Source: UBA1794 sp031552405
GTDB lineage: Bacteria; Bacteroidota; Bacteroidia; Bacteroidales; Bacteroidaceae
Assembly (NCBI GenBank): GCA_031552405.1
Contig: JAVBMN010000010.1
Coordinates: 1 to 64,000, forward strand
Length of the DNA stretch: 64,000 bases
Direction: 5' to 3'
Numbering within the stretch: position 1 is the stretch's first letter; each line of letters begins with the position of its first letter. Below are positions 1 to 8,798 of this stretch, piece by piece. The notes under the pieces are model-generated. The model ran no database searches, was not told the origin of the DNA, and saw only the letters and a list, made by a program, of their open reading frames with translations. The position numbers and the translations under genes were made by a program.

Positions 1-50
1 CATTTGAAGTTCAAATAAATTAAGTGATAATTATGTGTGTTTTATTTTAC

Positions 51-145
51 TTGTTGGGGCTTAATGCTTCCGCCCTCATTAATCCATAAACTATTTAAAA
101 CAAATTTTTATAGCTTTCCGGGCGTAAGCATTCCGCCCCTACAGG
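51..145. repeat. REP hairpin pair upstream of the GH43 gene
   Basis: Two G/C-rich half-palindromes face each other: TTGGGGCTTAATGCTTCCGC at 53-72 and its near-reverse complement ending CCGCCCCTACAGG at 133-145. It is a divergent member of the GTAGGGGCGGA family found at five other sites in this window. It lies upstream of the GH43 start, so it may form a hairpin in the upstream transcript. No promoter was recognised in bases 1-190. Confidence 0.75.
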
Positions 146-190
146 TAAAAGAATACACAGATGTTTTCATATTAGTTAAAGTGATATTCC

Positions 191-1231
191 ATGAAAAGTT
201 TCAATTTTAGCCTGTTGTTCTTCTGTTTCTCTGCGCTGGTACTCCATGCAGAGGAAACGCCGATGAAGGCAGACTCAATACCGGCCCAGCTCGAAAGCCA
301 GGTTCCTGCCTTTGAACCCAACAAGCTGAATCCCGTATTTCCCGGCCTGTATGCAGACCCGGAAGTACTGTATGCAGAGAAAACAGGCAAGTATTATATC
401 TATCCTACAAGTGACGGCTTCCGGAACTGGACGGGAGATTTCTTCAAAGTCTTCTCCTCCGACGATCTGAAAACCTGGCAGGACGAAGGGGTAATCCTCC
501 ACCTGAAACAGGATGTGTCCTGGGCGAAACATAACGCCTGGGCACCTTGCGTCATTGAAAAGAAAACCGCGGAGGGAGAATATAAGTACTATTACTATTT
601 CACCGCCGCCCGTCAAATCGGTGTGGCCGTAGCGGATCATCCCACAGGACCTTTTGTGGATTCCGGAAAAGCCTTGATAGGAGCAGAGCGACCCGAAGGT
701 ATGCCCCGCGGACAAAGCATTGACCCGGACGTATTTACTGACCCCGTAAGCGGAAAAAGTTACCTGTACTGGGGAAATTACTACATGGCCGTGTGCGAAC
801 TGAATGAAGATATGGTATCCGTAAAGCCCAATACAACGCAAATTGTTATACCCAACGATGCCTATTATAGTGAGGCTGCGCATATCTTCTACCGGAATGG
901 TTTCTACTATTTTTCGTGGTCGAAAAACGACACCCGGAGCGAGGATTATGAGGTACGTTACGTAAAGGCCACCTCACCCACAGGCCCGATAGACCCTTCG
1001 GAAAGCGAAGTAATCATCCAAAAGAACCCCGAAAAAGGTATCTACGCCACCGGACACCATTCCGTGGTACAGGTACCGGGTACGGATGAATGGTACATTG
1101 TGTACCACCGTTTCCAACGCCCCGATGCCATCAAGATGGGAAAAGACGCAGGCTACAACCGCGAAGTGTGTATTGACAAATTAGAGTTTAATGAGGATGG
1201 TACCATCAAAAAGGTCATCCCAAGCATTTAA
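191..1231 (+). CDS. Secreted GH43-family glycosidase (beta-xylosidase or alpha-L-arabinofuranosidase)
   Basis: A 346-residue protein with a signal peptide (hydrophobic residues 5-19, ending LVLHAEE) and no lipobox, so probably periplasmic. The rest is one five-bladed GH43 propeller. The catalytic set is visible: general base D56 in YADPEV, pKa-modulating D178 in SIDPDVF, and general acid E228 in YYSEAAHIF. GH43 enzymes invert linkages to xylose or arabinofuranose. The next two genes, 11 and 25 bases further on, are GH51-type arabinofuranosidases, which favours an arabinan or arabinoxylan target. The first ATG opens the signal peptide, so the start is secure. The exact substrate cannot be read from the sequence. 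Confidence 0.9.
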   Translation: MKSFNFSLLFFCFSALVLHAEETPMKADSIPAQLESQVPAFEPNKLNPVFPGLYADPEVLYAEKTGKYYIYPTSDGFRNWTGDFFKVFSSDDLKTWQDEGVILHLKQDVSWAKHNAWAPCVIEKKTAEGEYKYYYYFTAARQIGVAVADHPTGPFVDSGKALIGAERPEGMPRGQSIDPDVFTDPVSGKSYLYWGNYYMAVCELNEDMVSVKPNTTQIVIPNDAYYSEAAHIFYRNGFYYFSWSKNDTRSEDYEVRYVKATSPTGPIDPSESEVIIQKNPEKGIYATGHHSVVQVPGTDEWYIVYHRFQRPDAIKMGKDAGYNREVCIDKLEFNEDGTIKKVIPSI

Positions 1232-1242
1232 AATCAAATAAC

Positions 1243-3450
1243 ATGAAAAAGAAAATGATGGGAGCTTTGGCTCTGTTGCTATCCTGCAATTGGCTAAGTG
1301 CCCAAAACAACCCGGTGCAGCTTAAGGTAAATGCGGCCGAACAAATAGCTACCGTAACCCAGTGGTTCAATGGTACGAATATCGAAGACCTCAACAACCA
1401 GACGAATGGCGGAATATTCAGCCAGTTACTTCATGGGGAAATATTCGAGGAAAATATTGATATCGACTTTCTGAACCTGAACCGGGAAGACTATTCCAAA
1501 ATATATGTAGTACTGGATGAGCGAAGAATTCCGCATCTGATTACCCAAACCGAGATTTACCACCGGATTCAGTGGAACAACCTGACTGAGAAGTATGACT
1601 TCAATTCTAAAGACATCTACAACAGTACCCCGCTTAAAAGGCCGGTAACCATATCAGACCTTCACTTCACCAGCCGTTTCATGCCCTATGATTCACTGCC
1701 TGCTAATACACAAAAGGTAATGTTGGAACGTATCAATGGCAATGAACAGATCTCCAAATACTGGAGTAAAATGACTACAGGTGCTCCGCAGTACAAGTAT
1801 GAACTGGTGCGTGATGGGAAAGCGTATGTAGGGCGCCAAAACCAATCCATCCAGTTTCAGGGTGGTACAGGCGAAGTAGGCCTGACCAATCACGGCTTGT
1901 ACCGGATGGGTATTCGCTTTGATAAAGGCAAGCCTTATGAAGGCCTGATTCGTGTGAAGTCTGACTCACCCGCAACAGTGTATTTTTCCCTTCGTGATGA
2001 AGAAGGAAAGGTAATTGCCGAACAGCCTTGCAAATTGCAGGGAGACGGTTCGTATGAAAAGATACAATTTGAATTAACTCCCAATACAAATACCCTCCGC
2101 GGAAGCTTTGGCATATCCCTCAAGAGTGCAGGCAAGGTGGAACTTGGATTTGCTTTCCTGCAATCCGGCGAGTGGGGCAGGGTAGATGGGTATCCTGTCC
2201 GGAAGATGTTTGTGGATGCGTTAAAGAAACAAGGCATTAAAGCCTTCCGTTACAACGGCTCCATGGTGGATGTAGGTGCGGATACATACCTGTATCGCTG
2301 GAAGAAAATGATTGGCCCGATCGATGAGCGCAGAGTCATTCACCGTAGTGGATTCAACTTGTATGCTACTCACAGTTTCGGATTTATGGAGATGTTACAG
2401 GCTGCCGAGGCAGTGGATGCTACTGCCATTATCGGCATGAGTATGGACGAATCTTACGAAGACATCCGCGATTTTGTAGAATATGTGAATACTCCTTCTA
2501 CCACCCAATGGGGTGCTTTGCGCGCCAGCCAGGGACATCCGAAACCTTACGGTTTAAAATACATCCAGGTAGATAACGAACGAATTATCACACGCGGATA
2601 CATAGAGTGTATGAAGAAATTTGCAGAGGCTGCATGGGAAGTAGATCCTGAGATGTCCATTATGACTTCACTTAACATTGGCCGTAACGGGTACAGACGC
2701 GGCACTCCGCAGTATGAGTTGGCGGCTGAAATGGCGGCTTGGTTCATCTCCAAAGGCAAAGGAGACAAGTTAGCCTGGGACCCTCACTACAGTGGGACAA
2801 GAGACTTTGCCGGTTCAAACAGGTTTGAGAATGAGATGGGCATTACGCTTCAGCGCGAACTGGCTGCCGATTTCCCTGGCTTTAAACTGAATCTGCATCC
2901 AATGGAGGAAAATGGCGATCGTTGCGACTGGGATCGTGGCCTGGCCCATGCCGACAACTGGAATGTGATACAGCGTTACGGCGATTGTTTTCGTATGATT
3001 GGTACAGCCAATACTTTCCAACCGCACGGCCTGCACTATATGTGGGATCAGGGTCGCATTCATTACACTGCCGATACAATCTGGTTCCAACCTTCTGCAC
3101 ATATCGATGAGATGATGATGAAAACATGGAAGCCCAACGTGGTAGCTACCACAAGCAGTGATGCCATACTGGATATTACTGCCAAGGTAAATGATGCAAA
3201 AACCGAGATGACACTTTATGTGGTGAACCGGAGCGAAAAACCACAGGAGGCTCTGATTGAGATTGACCACTTTAAGTACAAGTCGAAAGCAGAAGTACAA
3301 ACCATCGGAGGTTGCGACCTCACCGAATGGAATACCTACGAGAATATGAATAATGTGGTATTTAAGCCTTCTCAGGCTACCTTTGCCAAGAAGAATACCA
3401 AGTACACATTCCCAAGATATTCTTATACAGTGATTACACTTAAAAAGTAA
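1243..3450 (+). CDS. Divergent GH51-like secreted alpha-L-arabinofuranosidase
   Basis: A 735-residue protein with signal peptide MKKKMMGALALLLSCNWLSA. The layout follows GH51: an N-terminal beta region, a CBM-like jelly-roll insert (about 190-305), then a TIM barrel starting at VDGYPVRKMFVDALKKQGIK, and a C-terminal beta domain. It is clearly divergent. The usual GNE acid/base motif reads VDNER (E446), and the nucleophile strand, LGEYAS in the next gene, appears as LHPMEENG (E555 or E556). RYNGS (336-340) takes the place of RFPGG. It may act on a different furanoside. It sits 11 bases after the GH43 gene and 25 before the canonical GH51 gene, so co-transcription is likely. Confidence 0.82.
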   Translation: MKKKMMGALALLLSCNWLSAQNNPVQLKVNAAEQIATVTQWFNGTNIEDLNNQTNGGIFSQLLHGEIFEENIDIDFLNLNREDYSKIYVVLDERRIPHLITQTEIYHRIQWNNLTEKYDFNSKDIYNSTPLKRPVTISDLHFTSRFMPYDSLPANTQKVMLERINGNEQISKYWSKMTTGAPQYKYELVRDGKAYVGRQNQSIQFQGGTGEVGLTNHGLYRMGIRFDKGKPYEGLIRVKSDSPATVYFSLRDEEGKVIAEQPCKLQGDGSYEKIQFELTPNTNTLRGSFGISLKSAGKVELGFAFLQSGEWGRVDGYPVRKMFVDALKKQGIKAFRYNGSMVDVGADTYLYRWKKMIGPIDERRVIHRSGFNLYATHSFGFMEMLQAAEAVDATAIIGMSMDESYEDIRDFVEYVNTPSTTQWGALRASQGHPKPYGLKYIQVDNERIITRGYIECMKKFAEAAWEVDPEMSIMTSLNIGRNGYRRGTPQYELAAEMAAWFISKGKGDKLAWDPHYSGTRDFAGSNRFENEMGITLQRELAADFPGFKLNLHPMEENGDRCDWDRGLAHADNWNVIQRYGDCFRMIGTANTFQPHGLHYMWDQGRIHYTADTIWFQPSAHIDEMMMKTWKPNVVATTSSDAILDITAKVNDAKTEMTLYVVNRSEKPQEALIEIDHFKYKSKAEVQTIGGCDLTEWNTYENMNNVVFKPSQATFAKKNTKYTFPRYSYTVITLKK

Positions 3451-3475
3451 ACTTACAATATAATACTTTATTATC

Positions 3476-5425
3476 GTGAAACGAAACTTAGCATTGGCAT
3501 TGGCTTTCTGTGCAGCCCAAATGGGTACCTCTTCTCAGGCACAAAATGCCGGAAAGCCCATCAGTGAGAATTTAATGGGAATCTTTTATGAAGACCTTAA
3601 CTATGCCGCGGACGGCGGCCTGTACGGAGAATTGATTCAGAACCGCTCTTTTGAATACAGCCCCAGCGACAAGGATTTGTTGTCGAACCCGCAAAATAAC
3701 TGGCACTTCTTTACTGCCTGGGAATTTTTGAGGGAACAGCACAGCCTGAGTACCCTGTCGCTTGAAACAAGTCAGCCCATCCATCCCAATAACCCGCACT
3801 ATGTGGTGCTCAATGTAATGACACCTGGCAGGAGAGGAGCAGGCATCCGTAACAACGGATATGACGGGATTGTAGTGAACAAGGGTGAGAGCTATCATTT
3901 TTCCGCATTCTTGCGTCGTATCTCAGGAGCGGATATGCCCGTGAAGATACAGTTGACTGATAAAGACAACAAGGTACTTGCCGAGACTGCTATCACCGTA
4001 CAGTCCGGTGAGTGGCAGAAATACACCGCTACGCTTACCGCTACGGAAGATCTGGATGCAGCCTCGCTGCTCATGCTCTTTCAGGAGAAGGGAAAGGTAG
4101 CCATTGACATGGTTTCGCTGTTCCCGGAGAATACCTTTAAGAACCGCCCCAACGGATTGCGTAAGGATCTTGCCGAAACCATTGCAGCACTACAACCACG
4201 TTTTGTACGTTTCCCCGGCGGATGCCTGGCACACGGCGACGGACTGGACAATATCTACAATTGGAAAAGAACCATCGGCCCGGTAGAGCAACGCCTGGAA
4301 GACCGTAACATCTGGAATTACCGCCAGACTTTCGGACTGGGTTACTTCGAATATTTCCAGTTCTGTGAAGACATCGGTGCCATCCCCGTACCTGTACTTG
4401 CCGCAGGAGTGAGCTGCCAGAACTCGGCACGTGCCCGGGGAACCGGACAAGAATGTGTAGCTATGGAGGACATGCCCGCCTATATCCAGGACATCATGGA
4501 CCTGATTGAATATTGCAACGGCGCTGCCACCTCTGAATGGGGTAAGAAGAGAGCCGAAGCCGGACACCCTGCTCCGTTTAATCTGGAATACATCGGTATC
4601 GGAAACGAGGACAAGATAACCCCTGCTTTTCAAGAACGCTTCAAGATGATATGCGATGCCCTACAGGCAAAATACCCCAAGATTAAGATAATCGGCACCT
4701 CCGGTCCTTTCCCGGATGGAGAAGATTTTGACCTCGGTTGGAAAGCCGCAAGAGAAGCGGATGTGGCTGTAGTGGATGAACATTATTACAGAAGCCCCGA
4801 ATGGTTCCTCGAGAACCTGAAACGCTACGACAGCTATCCCCGCACAGGCCCTAAGGTATACCTTGGAGAATATGCCTCAAGAGGAAACACCTTCTTCAAC
4901 GCCTTGGCCGAGGCTGCCTTTATGACGGGACTGGAACGCAACGGCGATGTGGTGGAGCTTGCTTCGTATGCCCCGCTTTTGGCCCGCCTGGGAAATACAC
5001 AATGGAACCCCGACCTCATTTATTTCGATGGGAAAAGCGTATATCCTACCGTGAACTATTACGTGCAGAAGTTGTTCTCTACCAACCGTGGTAACCGTTA
5101 TTTCGAGAATGTAATCCGCGTAGAGGGTACTACTGACAAGCCAGTGGCTTTCTCTTGTGTACAAGATACCCGTACCGGCGATGTAATTCTGAAAATGGCA
5201 AACCCCACAGATGCTCCTGCTTCTCTGCAAATCGACCTGAAACCCTTTAAAGGAGTAAAAGCCAATGCAAGCTTATCCGTAATGAAGGGCGACAAGGATG
5301 CAAAGAACACCAAGGAGAGCCCCAATACGATCCTGCCGGAGGAGTCCACAATCAAGGTCAGTAAGAAGTTTAGCTATTCACTGGCTCCTTATTCCTTGTC
5401 GGTAATACGGATCAAGACGCGGTAA
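3476..5425 (+). CDS. Secreted GH51 alpha-L-arabinofuranosidase
   Basis: A 649-residue retaining exo-arabinofuranosidase that removes alpha-L-arabinofuranosyl side chains. It starts with GTG (MKRNLALALAFCAAQ), followed by a signal peptide. An N-terminal domain with a carbohydrate-binding-like insert (about 100-215) precedes the barrel. RFPGGCLAHGDGLDN (245-259), acid/base E378 in GIGNED and nucleophile E465 in YLGEYAS are intact, and the C-terminal beta domain ends APYSLSVIRIKTR. It lies 25 bases after its divergent relative and 40 before the first GH2 gene, so the five glycosidases probably form one polysaccharide-utilisation operon. Confidence 0.93.
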   Translation: MKRNLALALAFCAAQMGTSSQAQNAGKPISENLMGIFYEDLNYAADGGLYGELIQNRSFEYSPSDKDLLSNPQNNWHFFTAWEFLREQHSLSTLSLETSQPIHPNNPHYVVLNVMTPGRRGAGIRNNGYDGIVVNKGESYHFSAFLRRISGADMPVKIQLTDKDNKVLAETAITVQSGEWQKYTATLTATEDLDAASLLMLFQEKGKVAIDMVSLFPENTFKNRPNGLRKDLAETIAALQPRFVRFPGGCLAHGDGLDNIYNWKRTIGPVEQRLEDRNIWNYRQTFGLGYFEYFQFCEDIGAIPVPVLAAGVSCQNSARARGTGQECVAMEDMPAYIQDIMDLIEYCNGAATSEWGKKRAEAGHPAPFNLEYIGIGNEDKITPAFQERFKMICDALQAKYPKIKIIGTSGPFPDGEDFDLGWKAAREADVAVVDEHYYRSPEWFLENLKRYDSYPRTGPKVYLGEYASRGNTFFNALAEAAFMTGLERNGDVVELASYAPLLARLGNTQWNPDLIYFDGKSVYPTVNYYVQKLFSTNRGNRYFENVIRVEGTTDKPVAFSCVQDTRTGDVILKMANPTDAPASLQIDLKPFKGVKANASLSVMKGDKDAKNTKESPNTILPEESTIKVSKKFSYSLAPYSLSVIRIKTR

Positions 5426-5465
5426 GAGAAAACTCTGACGAGTAGAATCATTAAAATAAGAATAA

Positions 5466-8400
5466 ATGAGAAAAATCATTTTATGCCTCTCTTGTATGGC
5501 AATCGGGGCTCTGCTTATGGCCCAAGATGCAACTCCTGACTGGGAAAACCCGGAGGTCTTTGCCATCAACAAGGAAGAAACACGTGCCACATCGCTTCCT
5601 TACCCAAGTGAAGCACTTGCGTTAAAGGACGATTACGCAGCATCTCCTTACTATCAATCGCTGGACGGTAAGTGGAAATTCCACTGGACTTCCCGGATAG
5701 CGGATGTACCTTCCGGTTTCTACAAAGAAGAGTACGATGTGAGTAAATGGGCGGAGATGCCTGTGCCCGGAACCTGGGAGTTCAACGGCTACGGAGTTCC
5801 CATGTATGTAGGTGTCAACTTTGGGATTCCGGTAAATCCTCCCTTCATAGATCGCGAGGATTCACCAACCGGAGCATACCGGCATACTTTTTCCATTCCT
5901 GAGAACTGGAATGGGCGCAAAGTGTTCCTGCATTTCGAGGCAGGTACGAACTCAATGTATGTATGGGTGAACGGCCAGAAAGTGGGATACACCGAGAATT
6001 CAAAAAGCCCTGCAGAGTTTGACATCACACCCTACATCCGTAAAGGTAAGAATACACTGGCCTGCGAAGTACACAAATACAGCGACGGCTATTATATGGA
6101 AGACCAAGACATGTGGCGTTTGGGAGGCATCAATCGCAGCGTATACCTGTATAGCACAGCGCAAAGCCGCATATTGGACTTTTTTGCACACGCAGATCTG
6201 GATCAGAATTACAAGAATGGTGTATTCAGCGTGGATGTAAAATTAAAGAATTATACACAGGAAGGAAAAGCTCAGCAGGTAGAGGTATCCCTGCTGGATA
6301 AGTCCGGCAAGAAAGTATTTGCCCAGTCACAGAAAGTGACCCTGCCTGTATCCGGTGTATCAGAGATCGCCTTCTCCGGACGTGTTCCGGCTCCGCTAAA
6401 ATGGACTGCTGAGACTCCGAACCTGTATTCTCTGCTGATTACCCTAAAGGACGAAGCGGGCCAGGTGATTGAATCGACTTCGCACAAAATCGGTTTCCGC
6501 AAGATTGAAATCAAAGACGGACAACTCTTCGTAAACGGAAAGAAGATATACATCAAAGGAGTGAATATCCATGAGTTCAATGCCTTTACCGGAAATGTGG
6601 TGACCCGCAAGGAAATGATCCGCAACCTACAGTTGATGAAAGAGCTAAACATCAATGCAGTCCGCACCTCGCACTACCCGCAACAACCGCTTTGGTACAA
6701 ACTGTGCGACGAATATGGTATCTATCTTGTGAACGAGAATAACATGGAATCGCACGGTTTAGGCTTCAAAGAAAGCAATATATCAAATTCTCCGGAATGG
6801 CACGCAGCTCACATGGACCGCATCTGCCGCCTGGTGGAACGCGACAAAAACCATGCTTCGGTCATCTTCTGGTCACTGGGAAATGAGGCGAGTAACGGTA
6901 AAGCGTACTTTGATATGTACGACTGGGCCAAACGGCGCGACCCGAGTCGCCCCACCCAATACGAGCAGGCGCATAATTACAAAGATGCCGCAAATAGCGC
7001 CCGTAATACAGACATCATCGCACCCATGTATCCGCAGTGTAAAACAATGAAAGAAGATGCGGCCCGGGATTTGGGAAAACCCTATATCATGTGCGAATAT
7101 GCCCATGCCATGGGGAATAGCATGGGAAATTTCCAGGAATACTGGGACATCATCCGCAATAGTAAGAATATGCAAGGTGGTTTCATCTGGGAGTGGTACA
7201 ACCAAGGTTATCCGGAGAAAGATGAGCAAGGCCGTTTTTACTGGGCATACGGAGGCGACCTGAATGGATATAAGAATCTGTACCATGATAACTTCTGTAT
7301 GGATGGTCTGATAACTCCCGATCAGAATTATATGCCGCATACTTACATTGTGAAGAAGGTGTATCAGAACATACTCTTCAAGTCCAAAGACCCGGACAAA
7401 GGTATTCTTACAGTGGTCAATGATTTCAAGTTTACCGATCTTACCCCGGATAATTATACTTATAAATGGGTTTTATTAAAGAACGGTGAGAAACAAGCAG
7501 AAGGAGCCTTTGATATCACCGTAAAAGCAGATTCCTATAAAGATGTCAAACTGAACCTTCCGGCTATTCAACCGAAAGACGGTGTGGAGTATTTTCTTCA
7601 GGTATATGCATACAGCAAGGAAAAGACCCCATTCGTTCCGGCAGGCTTTGAGGTAGCCAAGGAAGAGTTTGCCTTGTCAATAAATAACTATTTTGTAACA
7701 AAAGACCGTGCAGGCGAAAAGGTGGAAGTGAAACAAATGCTCTCCGACAGAAGCACCCGCTTCATGTTGACCGCCGCCACGCTGACCTACGAGTTTGAGA
7801 CAAAAGATACAGGAGGCAGCCTGCTCAGAATGACCGATGCCGGAAAGAGGATTTTCTACGAACTTCCCCAACTGAACTTCTGGCGTGCCCCCACCGACAA
7901 TGACCTTGGTGCAAAGATACAAACCAAACTCGGTACTTGGAGAGATGCTGGCCGCCGCATCAGCTATAAGTATATAGGTATGGAAGAAGCAAACGGCAAT
8001 GTATCCATGAAGTACGAATGCAGAATCGGTGGTATTGAAGCCCGTGTAGACATGATTTACACTGTAAACAAAGACGGAAGCCTGACGATTGATGCCCACT
8101 ACAAACCACTGGGTGAGAAGTTACCTGAGATGGTACGCTTCGGTATGATGATGACCTTGCCGAAGGAGTATAATGATTTTACCTGGTATGGCCGTGGCCC
8201 GTTGGAAAGTTACATCGATCGCAAGTTTGACGCATTGATGGGCGTGTACAACGGAAAAGTGGAAGACCAGGGATATCCTTACTACCGCCCTCAGGAAACC
8301 GGCAATAAAACCGATGTGCGATGGTTGACACTGAAAGATGCCCGGGGCAGGGGAATCCGGGTAGAGGGCGCGCAACCCCTCTCTGCCAGTGCAACCAATA

Positions 8401-8609
8401 ACCGCCCCGAGGACTTCGATTCGGGTATTATGAAGAAACAGTTGCATCCTGTAGACACTCCCGCCCGTAACGAAACCGTATTGTGTGTGGATCTGTTCCA
8501 ACGCGGTGTGGCCGGAACGGATTCCTGGGGAATCAACCCGTTGGACGAGTACCGTTTCTGGGGAGAGAAAGAGTATCGCTACAGCTATACAATAAGCATC
8601 CTCAAATAA
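5466..8609 (+). CDS. Secreted GH2 beta-galactosidase, LacZ type (first of a tandem pair)
   Basis: A 1047-residue, full-length five-domain LacZ-type protein with signal peptide MRKIILCLSCMAIGALLMAQ. Visible in order: sugar-binding jelly roll (about 55-235, VNGQKVGYTENSKSPAEF), Ig-like domain, TIM barrel (from IKGVNIHEF), a second Ig-like domain and the small-chain domain (from about 770, LNFWRAPTDNDLG). Acid/base is E474 (SLGNEAS) and nucleophile E544 (CEYAHAMGNS). It hydrolyses terminal beta-galactosides. The next gene is a close paralogue. One local difference is NENNMESHG where the paralogue has DEANLESHG near the active site, which may reflect altered specificity. Confidence 0.93.
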   Translation: MRKIILCLSCMAIGALLMAQDATPDWENPEVFAINKEETRATSLPYPSEALALKDDYAASPYYQSLDGKWKFHWTSRIADVPSGFYKEEYDVSKWAEMPVPGTWEFNGYGVPMYVGVNFGIPVNPPFIDREDSPTGAYRHTFSIPENWNGRKVFLHFEAGTNSMYVWVNGQKVGYTENSKSPAEFDITPYIRKGKNTLACEVHKYSDGYYMEDQDMWRLGGINRSVYLYSTAQSRILDFFAHADLDQNYKNGVFSVDVKLKNYTQEGKAQQVEVSLLDKSGKKVFAQSQKVTLPVSGVSEIAFSGRVPAPLKWTAETPNLYSLLITLKDEAGQVIESTSHKIGFRKIEIKDGQLFVNGKKIYIKGVNIHEFNAFTGNVVTRKEMIRNLQLMKELNINAVRTSHYPQQPLWYKLCDEYGIYLVNENNMESHGLGFKESNISNSPEWHAAHMDRICRLVERDKNHASVIFWSLGNEASNGKAYFDMYDWAKRRDPSRPTQYEQAHNYKDAANSARNTDIIAPMYPQCKTMKEDAARDLGKPYIMCEYAHAMGNSMGNFQEYWDIIRNSKNMQGGFIWEWYNQGYPEKDEQGRFYWAYGGDLNGYKNLYHDNFCMDGLITPDQNYMPHTYIVKKVYQNILFKSKDPDKGILTVVNDFKFTDLTPDNYTYKWVLLKNGEKQAEGAFDITVKADSYKDVKLNLPAIQPKDGVEYFLQVYAYSKEKTPFVPAGFEVAKEEFALSINNYFVTKDRAGEKVEVKQMLSDRSTRFMLTAATLTYEFETKDTGGSLLRMTDAGKRIFYELPQLNFWRAPTDNDLGAKIQTKLGTWRDAGRRISYKYIGMEEANGNVSMKYECRIGGIEARVDMIYTVNKDGSLTIDAHYKPLGEKLPEMVRFGMMMTLPKEYNDFTWYGRGPLESYIDRKFDALMGVYNGKVEDQGYPYYRPQETGNKTDVRWLTLKDARGRGIRVEGAQPLSASATNNRPEDFDSGIMKKQLHPVDTPARNETVLCVDLFQRGVAGTDSWGINPLDEYRFWGEKEYRYSYTISILK

Positions 8610-8663
8610 AACAAAATAATGATTATCCAGATGTTCCCCTCTCACTCTTTCTTTGAATGAATA

Positions 8664-8750
8664 CTATTTCCTGTAGGGGCGGATTGAATCCGCCCGAATT
8701 CAGAAAATAAGAACAACGGGCGGAAGCATTCCGCCCCTACAGGAAATAGA
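8664..8750. repeat. REP hairpin pair between the two GH2 genes
   Basis: Left arm CTGTAGGGGCGGATTGAATC at 8671-8690 and right arm GGAAGCATTCCGCCCCTACAG at 8722-8742. The pairing continues outward through CTATTTC and GAAATAG. It is the main repeat in the 189-base gap between the two GH2 genes. It could stall transcription or protect the upstream mRNA. Confidence 0.85.
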
Positions 8751-8798
8751 GAGGGAAACATCTGGATGTCATTTAAACAATTCTCATCTATATTTTGA

